Assembly: GCF_024178315.1 (NCBI RefSeq)
Contig: NZ_JAMZIK010000028.1
Coordinates: 17,704 to 81,703 of the forward strand
Direction: 5' to 3'
DNA: 64,000 nucleotides
Source: Siccirubricoccus soli
GTDB lineage: Bacteria > Pseudomonadota > Alphaproteobacteria > Acetobacterales > Acetobacteraceae
A model generated the notes under the pieces. It was not told where the DNA came from. It saw nothing but the letters and a program-made list of their open reading frames with translations, and searched no databases. The position numbers and the translations under genes were made by a program. Shown here in pieces: positions 52,086-59,598 of this stretch (position 1 is its first letter; every line of letters starts with the position of its first letter).

Positions 52086-52646
52086 ATGCGCATCTACCTA
52101 GCAGGGCCGGAGGTCTTCCTCGCCGATTCGGCCGCCATCGCCGCGGCGAAGCAGGACATCTGCGCCGCCCACGGCCTGTTGGGCGTTTTCCCCACCGACA
52201 CCCCCACGCCCGCCGCGGATAATGCCCCAGAATGGGTCCGGCTCTACCAGGGGCTGGAAGCGGAGATGCGCGGTTGCGATGCCATCATCGCGAACCTCAC
52301 CCCGTTCCGCGGTCCCTCGGCCGATCCGGGCACGGTGTTCGAGTTGGGCTTTATGCGCGGCCTCGGCCGGCCGGCCTTCGGCTACACCAATATGGCAGCC
52401 CGCTTCGGCGCCCGCACCATGGCGGCGCTGGGCCCGGCCGCCCGCCGCCGCGGCGCCTCCGGCTGGGAGGATGCGGAGGGCATGCTGATCGAGGCCTTCG
52501 ACCTGCATGACAACCTGATGCTGGAAGGCGGGCTGCAGGCCGCGGGCGGCTTCCTGGCGGTGACGGAGGTGCCGGCGGAGCGCCGCTGGCGGGACTTGAC
52601 GGGCTTCCTCCGCTGCGTCGAAGCCGTGGCGCGGCTGAAGCGCTAG
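52086..52646 (+). CDS. Nucleoside 2-deoxyribosyltransferase
   Basis: 186 residues of the Nuc_deoxyrib_tr family. MRIYLAGPEVFLADSAAIAAAKQDIC is the start, YQGLEAEMRGCDAIIANLTPFRGPSADPGTVFELGFMRGLGRPAFGYTN has the catalytic region with Glu in D-P-G-T-V-F-E-L-G. It moves deoxyribose between bases in salvage. ATG 52086 follows GGATGGAGG; the frame is open before it but without homology. A cluster of palindromes begins 8 bases after the stop. Confidence 0.92.
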   Translation: MRIYLAGPEVFLADSAAIAAAKQDICAAHGLLGVFPTDTPTPAADNAPEWVRLYQGLEAEMRGCDAIIANLTPFRGPSADPGTVFELGFMRGLGRPAFGYTNMAARFGARTMAALGPAARRRGASGWEDAEGMLIEAFDLHDNLMLEGGLQAAGGFLAVTEVPAERRWRDLTGFLRCVEAVARLKR

Positions 52647-52653
52647 GGCAGAT

Positions 52654-52820
52654 CGCGTTCAGATGGACGCATCTGAACGCGTGAAGATGCTCGCAAAACA
52701 ACGGCCTAGAGCATGCTGCGTGAGCGCAAGCGAACGCAGCATGCTCTATGGCAATATCAGGAGCAGTCTATCCCCGACCTGATGGATCATACCGTGATCC
52801 ATCAGGTCGGAGGCTGCTCT
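52654..52820. repeat. Cluster of palindromic intergenic elements (TAGAGC type), copy 2
   Basis: CGCGTTCAGATG/CATCTGAACGCG at 52654-52681 (12 bp, loop GACG); TAGAGCATGCTGCGT/ACGCAGCATGCTCTA at 52707-52748 (perfect 15 bp, 12-base loop); CCGACCTGATGGATCA/TGATCCATCAGGTCGG at 52774-52810 (16 bp, 5-base loop) within outer GAGCAG/CTGCTC. The middle one has the same arm and loop lengths and the same end bases as the hairpin at 35431-35472, with different arms. Confidence 0.7.
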
Positions 52821-52934
52821 AGACGGGCCGCCCCGGCGGGATCCTGCCCTCTGCCCGCGCATTGCCAGCGGCGCCAAGCCTCGGACCGGTAACGACTCCA
52901 GGGCCGCCACGGCGTTGCGCCCGTCGTGGGAAGG

Positions 52935-53657
52935 TTACCTCTCCTCGGTATCCAGGGCGTAGCCCGCGGAGCGGACCGTGCGGATCACGTCCTCCTCCCC
53001 CTCGGCATTGATCGCCTTGCGCAGCCGGCGGATGTGCACGTCCACCGTGCGCGGCTCCACATGAATGTCGCGGCCCCAGACGGCGTCCAGGAGCTGCTCG
53101 CGGGAGAAGACGCGGCCCGGATGCTGCAGGAAGAATTCCAGCAGCCGGTACTCGGTCGGCCCCAGATGCAGCGGCCGCCCGTTGCGGGAGACGCGGTGCG
53201 CATCCTGGTCCATGGCGATGTCGCGCCAGGCCAGCACCCCCTTGGCGGCGATGCTGCCGGAGCGCCGCAGCAGCGCCCGGATGCGGGCCATCAGCGCGTC
53301 CATGACGAAGGGCTTGCCGATATGGTCGTCCGCCCCGGTGTCGAGCGCCCGGACGGCGTCCTGATCCTCCGTCCGCGCCGTCACCATGATGATGGGCAGG
53401 TCGCGGGTCGCCGGGCGGCGGCGAAGCTGGCGGCAGACCTCGAGCCCCGACATGGCCGGCAGCATCCAGTCCAGCAGCACCAGATCAGGCTTCGCCTCGG
53501 CCACGCGCAGCAGCGCTTCCTGGCCGTCCGCCGCCTCTTCCACCCGGAAGCCCTGCTTCTCCAGGTTGTAGCGCAGCAGGGTCAGCAGCGGGACCTCGTC
53601 CTCAACGACCAGGATGGTGGGGCGGGCATGGCCCGGCACCATATCCGGCATGGTCAA
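52935..53657 (-). CDS. phoB: Phosphate response regulator PhoB
   Basis: 240 residues. Receiver domain ILVVEDEVPLLTLLRYNL with phospho-acceptor Asp63 in LVLLDWMLP and Lys in GKPFVMDALMARI; C-terminal OmpR-type winged helix LEFFLQHPGRVFSREQLLDAVWGRDIHVEPRTVDVHIRRLRKAI. It switches on the Pho regulon under phosphate limitation. It is last in the leftward pst-phoU-phoB set. The sensor kinase PhoR, normally its neighbour, is not in the window. Confidence 0.95.
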   Translation of the reverse strand: MTMPDMVPGHARPTILVVEDEVPLLTLLRYNLEKQGFRVEEAADGQEALLRVAEAKPDLVLLDWMLPAMSGLEVCRQLRRRPATRDLPIIMVTARTEDQDAVRALDTGADDHIGKPFVMDALMARIRALLRRSGSIAAKGVLAWRDIAMDQDAHRVSRNGRPLHLGPTEYRLLEFFLQHPGRVFSREQLLDAVWGRDIHVEPRTVDVHIRRLRKAINAEGEEDVIRTVRSAGYALDTEER

Positions 53658-53667
53658 CCCCCTCTCC

Positions 53668-54387
53668 TCAACCCGGCGGCCGCACCACGGCGAAGGCCGA
53701 GCTGTCGGCCTTCGGGCGCTCCTCCCCCAGGGTCTCGCCGGAGACGGCGTAATAGACCGTCTCGGCGATGTTGGTGGCGTGGTCGCCGATCCGCTCCAGG
53801 TTCTTGGCGACGAAAAGCAGATGGGTGGCCGCGGTGATGTTCCGCGGATCCTCCATCATGAAGGTCAGCATCTCGCGGAAGATGCCGTTATAGACCTCGT
53901 CCACCGACTGGTCGCTGTTCCAGACCTCGCCGGCCCGGGTGGCGTCGTCATTCACCAGCGCGTCCATTGCGCCCTTCAGGTTCTCCTGCACCAGCTTCGC
54001 CATGCGCTGGAAGCCGTTGAGGCTGCCGAGCGGCGGCTGCTGCGCCAGCACCACGCTGCGCTTCGCGGCGTTGCGGGCATAGTCGCCGATCCGCTCGATG
54101 GAGTGGATGATCTTCAGCGCCGCGATGATGAGGCGCAGATCCTGGCCGACCGGCTGGCGCAGCGCCAGCAGGCGGATGCAGAAGGCCTCGATCTCCCGCT
54201 CCAGCGTGTCGATCGCGCTGTCGCGGCCCATCACCTCGGTCGCCAGCTCGGCGTCGCGGCGGACCAGGGCGCTGGTGGCGTCCGCGACCTGCCGCTCCGC
54301 CAGGCCGCCCATGCGGGCGACCATCTCGCGCAGCCGGCGCAGCTCCTCGCCATAGCTGCGGACGGTATGTTCGGGCATCGTTTCCAT
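53668..54387 (-). CDS. phoU: Phosphate signalling protein PhoU
   Basis: 239 residues, two PhoU three-helix repeats: LRRLREMVARMGGLAERQVADATSAL with MGRDSAIDTLEREIEAFCIRLLALRQPVGQDLRLIIAALKIIHSIERIGDYARNAAKR, and the second with SVDEVYNGIFREMLTFMMEDPRNITAATHLLFVAKNLERIGDHATNIAE. The E-R-I-G-D motifs bind metal. It couples PstSCAB to PhoR and keeps the regulon off in high phosphate. Ten bases separate it from phoB. Confidence 0.96.
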   Translation of the reverse strand: METMPEHTVRSYGEELRRLREMVARMGGLAERQVADATSALVRRDAELATEVMGRDSAIDTLEREIEAFCIRLLALRQPVGQDLRLIIAALKIIHSIERIGDYARNAAKRSVVLAQQPPLGSLNGFQRMAKLVQENLKGAMDALVNDDATRAGEVWNSDQSVDEVYNGIFREMLTFMMEDPRNITAATHLLFVAKNLERIGDHATNIAETVYYAVSGETLGEERPKADSSAFAVVRPPG

Positions 54388-54404
54388 GCGCGCGCTCCTC
54401 CGCC

Positions 54405-55253
54405 TCAGCCGAACCGGCCGGTGATGTATTCCTGGGTCTTCGGGTGCTTCGGCGCAGTGAAGAGCTGCCCCGCCGGCGCCACCTCGATCAGCTCACCCAG
54501 GTAGAAGAAGGCCACCTGGTCGGCGCAGCGCGCCGCCTGCTGCATGTTGTGCGTCACGATGGCGATGGTGAAGTCCCGCTTCAGCTCGTCGATCAGCTCC
54601 TCGATCTTGAGGGTGCTGATCGGGTCGAGCGCCGAGGTCGGCTCGTCGAACAGGATCACCTCCGGCCGCACCGCGATGGTGCGGGCGATGCAGAGGCGCT
54701 GCTGCTGGCCGCCCGAAAGCCCCATGGCGGAGGCGTTGAGCCGGTCCTTCACCTCGCCCCAGATGGCGGCGCGGGTCAGCGCCCACTCGATCCGCTCATC
54801 GAGCTGCGCCTTGGACAGCTTCTCGTGCAGTTTAATGCCGAAGGCGATGTTGTCGTAGATCGACATCGGGAAGGGCGTCGGCTTCTGGAACACCATGCCG
54901 ATCTTGGCGCGCAGCGCGTTCATGTCGACGCCGTCGGCGATGATGTTCTCGCCGTCCAGCAGTACCTCGCCCTCCGCCCGCTGGCCGGGATAGAGGCTGT
55001 ACATGCGGTTCAGCACGCGCAGCAGGGTGGACTTGCCGCAGCCGGACGGGCCGATCATGCCCGTCACCTGCTTCTCCGGCAGCAGGAAGTTGATGCCCTT
55101 CAGCGCCTTGTTCTCGCCGTAGAAGAAGTCAAGGTTGCGTACGGTGACCCGCGCCGTCTCGTTCAGGGCCGCGGCGGAGCGGGCCTGCATGCCGCCGAAG
55201 GAGGCGTTCTGGGCGGCGCTGTCGGTGGTCTGGGCTTCGCTCGGGGGTGTCAT
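54405..55253 (-). CDS. pstB: Phosphate ABC transporter ATPase PstB
   Basis: 282 residues. [49 protein letters not shown] (Walker [10 protein letters not shown]), [21 protein letters not shown] (typical PstB), signature [18 protein letters not shown] and Walker [14 protein letters not shown]. The first about 30 residues are a variable tail. ATG 55253 is used; ATG 55190 is possible. Confidence 0.96.
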   Translation of the reverse strand: MTPPSEAQTTDSAAQNASFGGMQARSAAALNETARVTVRNLDFFYGENKALKGINFLLPEKQVTGMIGPSGCGKSTLLRVLNRMYSLYPGQRAEGEVLLDGENIIADGVDMNALRAKIGMVFQKPTPFPMSIYDNIAFGIKLHEKLSKAQLDERIEWALTRAAIWGEVKDRLNASAMGLSGGQQQRLCIARTIAVRPEVILFDEPTSALDPISTLKIEELIDELKRDFTIAIVTHNMQQAARCADQVAFFYLGELIEVAPAGQLFTAPKHPKTQEYITGRFG

Positions 55254-55272
55254 GGAATGGCGGCTCCTCTTC

Positions 55273-56163
55273 TCACTTGCCGCGGCCGAGGACGGAGCGG
55301 GCGAGGATGTTCAGCAGCAGGACGGCGAGGGTGATCAGCAGCGCCCCGGCCCAGGCCAGCTCGATCCAGTCCTGGAAGGGCGAGCCGGCATAGGAATAGA
55401 TGGTGATGGGCAGGCTCGGCAGCGGGCCGTTCAGATTGGTGGACCAGGCATTGTTGCCGAGGCTGGTGAAGAGCAGCGGCGCGGTCTCGCCGGCGATCCG
55501 GGCGATGCCGAGCAGGATGCCGGTGATGATGCCGGACGTCGCGGCGCGCCAGCAGATCAGCACGATCATCTTCCATTTCGGCGCGCCGAGCCCGATCACC
55601 GCCTCCCGCAGCGTGTTCGGGATCAGCGTCAGCATGTCCTCCGTCGTGCGGACCACGATCGGGATGATGATGATGGTGAGTGCCGCGACGCCCGCCCAGC
55701 CGGAGAAGCCGCCGAAGGGCAGCACCAGGAGCTGGTAGACGAAGAGACCGATCAGGATGGAGGGCGCCGAGAGCAGGATGTCCGAGACGAAGCGGACGAG
55801 GTTCCCGAAGGCGGAACCCTTGGCGTACTCGGCGAGGAAGGTGCCGACCAGCATGCCGATGGGCGTACCGATGGCGGTGGCCAGCGCCACCTGGATCAGG
55901 CTGCCGACGATGGCGTTCAGCAGCCCGCCCTCGGATCCCGGCGGCTTCGTCACCTCGGTGAAGACCGAGAGGTTCATCGCCCCGAAGCCCTTGTAGAAGA
56001 GCGTCAGGAGGATGGAGGCGAGGAAGACCAGCCCGATCAGCGTGGCGGCGTAGGAAAGCAGGCGGACCAGCCGGTCCGCGGCCTTCCGCCGCCGGCCGAG
56101 AGCGGCGGCGACCGCCTGGTCCTTCACCGGGCCCAACGCCGGCGGCATGGTGGTGGCGCTCAT
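55273..56163 (-). CDS. pstA: Phosphate ABC transporter permease PstA
   Basis: 296 residues with six predicted membrane helices. [39 protein letters not shown] is the typical PstA block, and [16 protein letters not shown] [46 protein letters not shown] is the coupling EAA loop and substrate path. It starts 4 bases after the pstC stop. Confidence 0.95.
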   Translation of the reverse strand: MSATTMPPALGPVKDQAVAAALGRRRKAADRLVRLLSYAATLIGLVFLASILLTLFYKGFGAMNLSVFTEVTKPPGSEGGLLNAIVGSLIQVALATAIGTPIGMLVGTFLAEYAKGSAFGNLVRFVSDILLSAPSILIGLFVYQLLVLPFGGFSGWAGVAALTIIIIPIVVRTTEDMLTLIPNTLREAVIGLGAPKWKMIVLICWRAATSGIITGILLGIARIAGETAPLLFTSLGNNAWSTNLNGPLPSLPITIYSYAGSPFQDWIELAWAGALLITLAVLLLNILARSVLGRGK

Positions 56164-56167
56164 GGGG

Positions 56168-57151
56168 TCAGCCCTTCAGCCGCGGGCGCAGGAGGAAGCG
56201 CGAGATGGCGAGCACGATGAAGGAGAGCACGAAGAGAATGAAGCCGAGGGCAAGCAGTGCCGAGAGCTTCAGGCTGCCCATCTCGCTCTCGCCGAATTCC
56301 AGCGCGACGACCGAAGCGATGGTGTTGCCGGGGCCGAACAGGCTGGCGGAGATGCGGTTGGCGTTGCCGATGACGAAGGTGACCGCCATCGTCTCCCCCA
56401 GCGCCCGGCCGAGGCCGAGCATGATGCCGCCGACAACCGAGATGCGGGTATAGGGCAGCACCACGCTCCGCATCACCTCCCAGGTGGTGCAGCCGAGGCC
56501 GTAGGCGCTTTCCTTGTACACCGGCGGCACCTGCTGGAAGACGTCCCGCATGGTGGCGGCGATGAAGGGCAGGATCATGATCGCCAGGATGAGGGCGGCG
56601 GTGAAGATGCCGGTGCCGAAGGGCGGGCCCTGGAACAGCTCCCCGATCAGCGGCAGCTCGCCGATCGTGTCGATCACCGCCGGCTGGATGTACTGCCCCA
56701 TGATCGGTGCGATCAGGAAGAAGCCCCACATGCCGTAGATGATGGAGGGCACGGCGGCCAGCAGCTCCACCGCCGTGCCCACCGGCCGGCGCAGCCAGGG
56801 AGGGGAGAGCTCCGTCAGGTAGAAGGCGACGCCGAAGGCGACCGGCACGGCGAGCAGGATGGCGAGCACCGCGGTGACGATCGTGCCGTAGATGGAGACG
56901 CCGGCGCCGAAGACCTCCGTCACCGGGTCCCATTCGGTGGACCAGATGAAGGGGATGCCGAAGGCACGGAAGGCCGGCAGGCCGCCGATGAACAGCTCGA
57001 TGATGATGCCGCCGAGCAGCAGCAGCACGAAGCCGCCCGCGGCATGGCAGGCGGCGGAGAACAGCGTGTCGCCGAAGCTGCCGGGCGAGGCGGCCCGCTG
57101 CGGCTTGGCGCCCATCGGTGTGCCGAGGGGAAGGGTGGCGGCCTGCTGCAA
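56168..57151 (-). CDS. pstC: Phosphate ABC transporter permease PstC
   Basis: 327 residues with six predicted membrane helices. AFGIPFIWSTEWDPVTEVFGAGVSIYGTIVTAVLAILLAVPVAFGVAFYLTELSP is the PstC opening; MRDVFQQVPPVYKESAYGLGCTTWEVMRSVVLPYTRISVVGGIMLGLGRALGETMAVTFVIG is the coupling and substrate region with R-A-L-G-E-T-M-A. ATG 57151; the frame continues upstream without homology. Confidence 0.95.
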   Translation of the reverse strand: MQQAATLPLGTPMGAKPQRAASPGSFGDTLFSAACHAAGGFVLLLLGGIIIELFIGGLPAFRAFGIPFIWSTEWDPVTEVFGAGVSIYGTIVTAVLAILLAVPVAFGVAFYLTELSPPWLRRPVGTAVELLAAVPSIIYGMWGFFLIAPIMGQYIQPAVIDTIGELPLIGELFQGPPFGTGIFTAALILAIMILPFIAATMRDVFQQVPPVYKESAYGLGCTTWEVMRSVVLPYTRISVVGGIMLGLGRALGETMAVTFVIGNANRISASLFGPGNTIASVVALEFGESEMGSLKLSALLALGFILFVLSFIVLAISRFLLRPRLKG

Positions 57152-57226
57152 GCGCGTGCTCCGCGGCGGAGGGAGGAGGAGGGCGCCGGCCCCGGCTGCC
57201 GCGAGGGCACCCGGGGCCGGCGGGGA

Positions 57227-58291
57227 TCACATGGTCCAGACCGGCTGGCCGTTGGCCTTCACTTCCGCCTTCCAGGCGGCGCGGACCATGTCGTGCACCG
57301 TGCTGGGCAGCGGGATGTATTCCAGTTCCTGCGCCATCTGGCTGCCGTTCCGGAAGGCCCAGTCGAAGAACTTCATGACGTTCAGGCTGCGCGTCGCATC
57401 CGTCGGGTTCTTCGGCAGCAGGATGAAGGTCGGGGAGACGATCGGCCAGGCGGCCTCGCCCTGCTGGTCGATCAGGTTCGCCGCCATGCCGGGGACGTTC
57501 CAGTTGGCGCTGCTCGCCGCGGCGAGGAAGGCCGCCTGGGTCGGGGCGACGAAGCGGCCCGCCTTGTTGCGGAGCTGGGCGGTGACCAGCTTGTTCGTGG
57601 TGGCGTAGGCGTTCTCGACATAGCCGATGGCGCCGCGGATGTTCTTCACCGTGCCGGCCACGCCTTCATTGCCGCGGGCGCCGGTGCCGGCGGGGAAGCG
57701 GACGGAGGTGCCGACCCCGACCTTCTGCTTCCACTCCGAGGAAACGGTAGCGAGGTAGGAGACCCAGACGAAGGTGGTGCCGGAGCCATCCGCCCGATAG
57801 GCCGGGGCGATGGCGAGGTTGGGCAGGTTCAGCTCGCGGTTCAGCTCGACCAGCCGGGCGTCGTTCCATTTGGTGATCTTGCCCAGGTAGATGTCGGCCA
57901 GCAGCTCCCCGGTCAGCTTCAGCTTGTCGGCTTCGACGCCCGGGATGTTCACGATGGGCACGACGGAGCCCATGACGGAGGGGAATTGCAGCAGATTCGC
58001 CTCCGTAAGCTGCTGCTCGGTGAGCGGGGCGTCGGAGGCGCCGAAATCCACGGTGCGATTGCGGATCTGGTTGATGCCGGCGCCCGAGCCGACCGACTGA
58101 TAGTTCAGCGCGATGCCGGCGGCGCCGCGGGCGGCTTCCGCCCATTTCTGGTAGACCGGGTTCGGAAAGCTGGCGCCGGCGCCGGTGATCTGGGCCTGCT
58201 GCGCAAGGCCGGGACGCGGCAGCAAGGGGGCCGTCAGGGTGAGGCCGGAGGCAGCGAGCCCCAGATGGCCAAGAAGGGTGCGACGATTCAC
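57227..58291 (-). CDS. pstS: Periplasmic phosphate-binding protein PstS
   Basis: 354 residues. A signal with twin Arg (MNRRTLLGHLGLAASGLTLTAPLLPRPGLAQ) precedes the binding protein: QITGAGASFPNPVYQKWAEAA, LNYQSVGSGAGINQIRNRTVDFGASDAPLT and YRADGSGTTFVW, all contacting phosphate. Start GTG 58291 has GGAGAG at 58296-58301; a GTG at 58303 is the in-frame alternative adding four residues. First gene of the leftward pst-pho set, behind a Pho-box-like site. Confidence 0.95.
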   Translation of the reverse strand: MNRRTLLGHLGLAASGLTLTAPLLPRPGLAQQAQITGAGASFPNPVYQKWAEAARGAAGIALNYQSVGSGAGINQIRNRTVDFGASDAPLTEQQLTEANLLQFPSVMGSVVPIVNIPGVEADKLKLTGELLADIYLGKITKWNDARLVELNRELNLPNLAIAPAYRADGSGTTFVWVSYLATVSSEWKQKVGVGTSVRFPAGTGARGNEGVAGTVKNIRGAIGYVENAYATTNKLVTAQLRNKAGRFVAPTQAAFLAAASSANWNVPGMAANLIDQQGEAAWPIVSPTFILLPKNPTDATRSLNVMKFFDWAFRNGSQMAQELEYIPLPSTVHDMVRAAWKAEVKANGQPVWTM

Positions 58292-58389
58292 GCGTCTCTC
58301 CACGGTCGTGGTGGCCGGGCGGCGAGTTACTGCCCAGCGGTGGGTGGCGCCTGACTAGGCGCGGCATGCGACGGTAGAGTTGCAATTCG

Positions 58390-58407
58390 ATGAAGCTTCG
58401 ATGACAG
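58390..58407 (-). promoter_or_regulatory. Pho-box-like site upstream of pstS
   Basis: On the minus strand CTGTCAT is a perfect PhoB half-site. Eleven bases on, GCTTCAT keeps the last four bases of a second. The consensus is CTGTCAT-N4-CTGTCAT. It lies about 100 bases before the pstS start, the expected activator position. Confidence 0.6.
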
Positions 58408-58451
58408 CATTCCGGACGAGTGGCGCTATTCATCCGTAGCTTCGCGGCAAG

Positions 58452-59255
58452 TCATTCCGCCGCCGCGGGAAACCAGGCCGGCCGGCGCTTTTCCCGGAAC
58501 GCCGCCAGCCCTTCCCTGCCCTCCGCCGAGGCGCGCTGCACCCAGCCCTCATGCGCCAGCAGCGCCATCTCCCGCTCGCTGAGCATCAGCCCGGCGGCGC
58601 CGAGCATGCTGGTCTTGGTGGCGGCAACGGCGCCGGGGGCGGAGAGCAGGATGGCGGTCAGGATCTCCTCCAGCCGGGCCTCGATCGCCTCCTCCTCCAG
58701 CACCTCATGCACCAGGCCGATGCGCAGCGCCTCCTCCGGCCCGAAGCGCTCGCCGGTGGCGGCGTAGCGGCGGGCATGGCGCAGCCCCATGGCATGGACC
58801 ATATGGGTGGAGATCGGGGTGGGGGCGACGCCCACCCGCACCTCCGTCAGGCCGAACACGGCCTGCGGCGTGGCCAGGGCGACATCGACGCAGCAGGCAA
58901 GGCCGGCCCCGCCGCCGAAGCAGGCGCCCTGGATGACGGCCAGGGTCGGCTTCGGGAATTCGTTCAGCAACTGCATGGCACGGGTGGTGGCGAGGGAGGC
59001 CTGGTAGGCCTCCTCGGGCGGGTAGCCCGCCACCTCAGACAGCCAGTGGATGTCCGCCCCGGCGGCGAAATGCTTGCCCGCCCCGCGCAGCACCAGGGCC
59101 CGCACCCCGGAATCATCCTTCAGATGGCCGAGGGCGGTGATCAGCGCCTGGAGCAGGTCGGCATTATAGGCATTGCCGCGCTCCGGCCGGTTCAGCAGGG
59201 CGGTGGCGATGCCGCGGGAATCCCGCGTCAGCAGGATGGGGGCGGGGTTGGTCAT
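58452..59255 (-). CDS. Enoyl-CoA hydratase/isomerase family protein
   Basis: 267 residues of the crotonase fold. The oxyanion holes are formed by AGKHFAAGADIHWL and QGACFGGGAGLACCVDVALATPQAVFGLTEVRVGVAP; the second catalytic Glu position is in LTEVRVG. N-R-P-E-R-G-N-A-Y at the start is typical. The usual first catalytic Glu after GGG is here replaced (GGGAGLACC), so it may be an isomerase or methylglutaconyl-CoA hydratase type. ATG 59255 has AAGGAA upstream. It diverges from the gamma-glutamyltransferase gene. Confidence 0.9.
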   Translation of the reverse strand: MTNPAPILLTRDSRGIATALLNRPERGNAYNADLLQALITALGHLKDDSGVRALVLRGAGKHFAAGADIHWLSEVAGYPPEEAYQASLATTRAMQLLNEFPKPTLAVIQGACFGGGAGLACCVDVALATPQAVFGLTEVRVGVAPTPISTHMVHAMGLRHARRYAATGERFGPEEALRIGLVHEVLEEEAIEARLEEILTAILLSAPGAVAATKTSMLGAAGLMLSEREMALLAHEGWVQRASAEGREGLAAFREKRRPAWFPAAAE

Positions 59256-59598
59256 GCGGCGTTTCCTTCTGCCGGCGAGTCCCCCGTGAGTAGCAGGGAT
59301 CGGCCGACCCGGCGACGCGACCCGGGCGGAGCGCGGCCTCATGCCGATCCGGGCGGGACCGGGGAGCGAAGCTCGACCGGTCCCGCCCTACACCATCGGC
59401 GGCCCGACCAGCGGGGGGCTGAACAGGCTGGAGAGCCCTCCCTCTGCGCCCGGATCGCCGGGCGACGCGGCAACCTCGCCGAATTCCATTGTGCCAAAGC
59501 ACAGGATGCGCGGTGACGCGGGGCACCGACCGGATCGCCAGGGCATTGACAGCCAGGCCGACCGGAGCCGAGCCTTCCTCCTTCGGAGGAGGCCCAGC
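59256..59598. other. Divergent intergenic region with a long hairpin
   Basis: About 340 bases with no gene. A perfect 12-bp stem, GGGCGGGACCGG (59351-59362) with CCGGTCCCGCCC (59377-59388), has an inner GAGC-GAA-GCTC pair. It would lie in the leader of either divergent gene. Downstream of it, the Shine-Dalgarno of the next gene is itself in a hairpin. Confidence 0.5.
59574..59592 (+). promoter_or_regulatory. Hairpin hiding the Shine-Dalgarno of the gamma-glutamyltransferase gene
   Basis: TCCTCC pairs with GGAGGA around TTC, extended by a T-G and a C-G pair to 8 bp. GGAGGAGG is the ribosome binding site of the gene starting at 59599. The arrangement resembles the palindrome before the gene at 22651. 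Confidence 0.45.

Noticed and set aside
56147..58354. Plus-strand open frame of about 735 codons opposite pstC and pstS
   Set aside because: Asp/His/Gly-rich shadow of two secure genes on the other strand.
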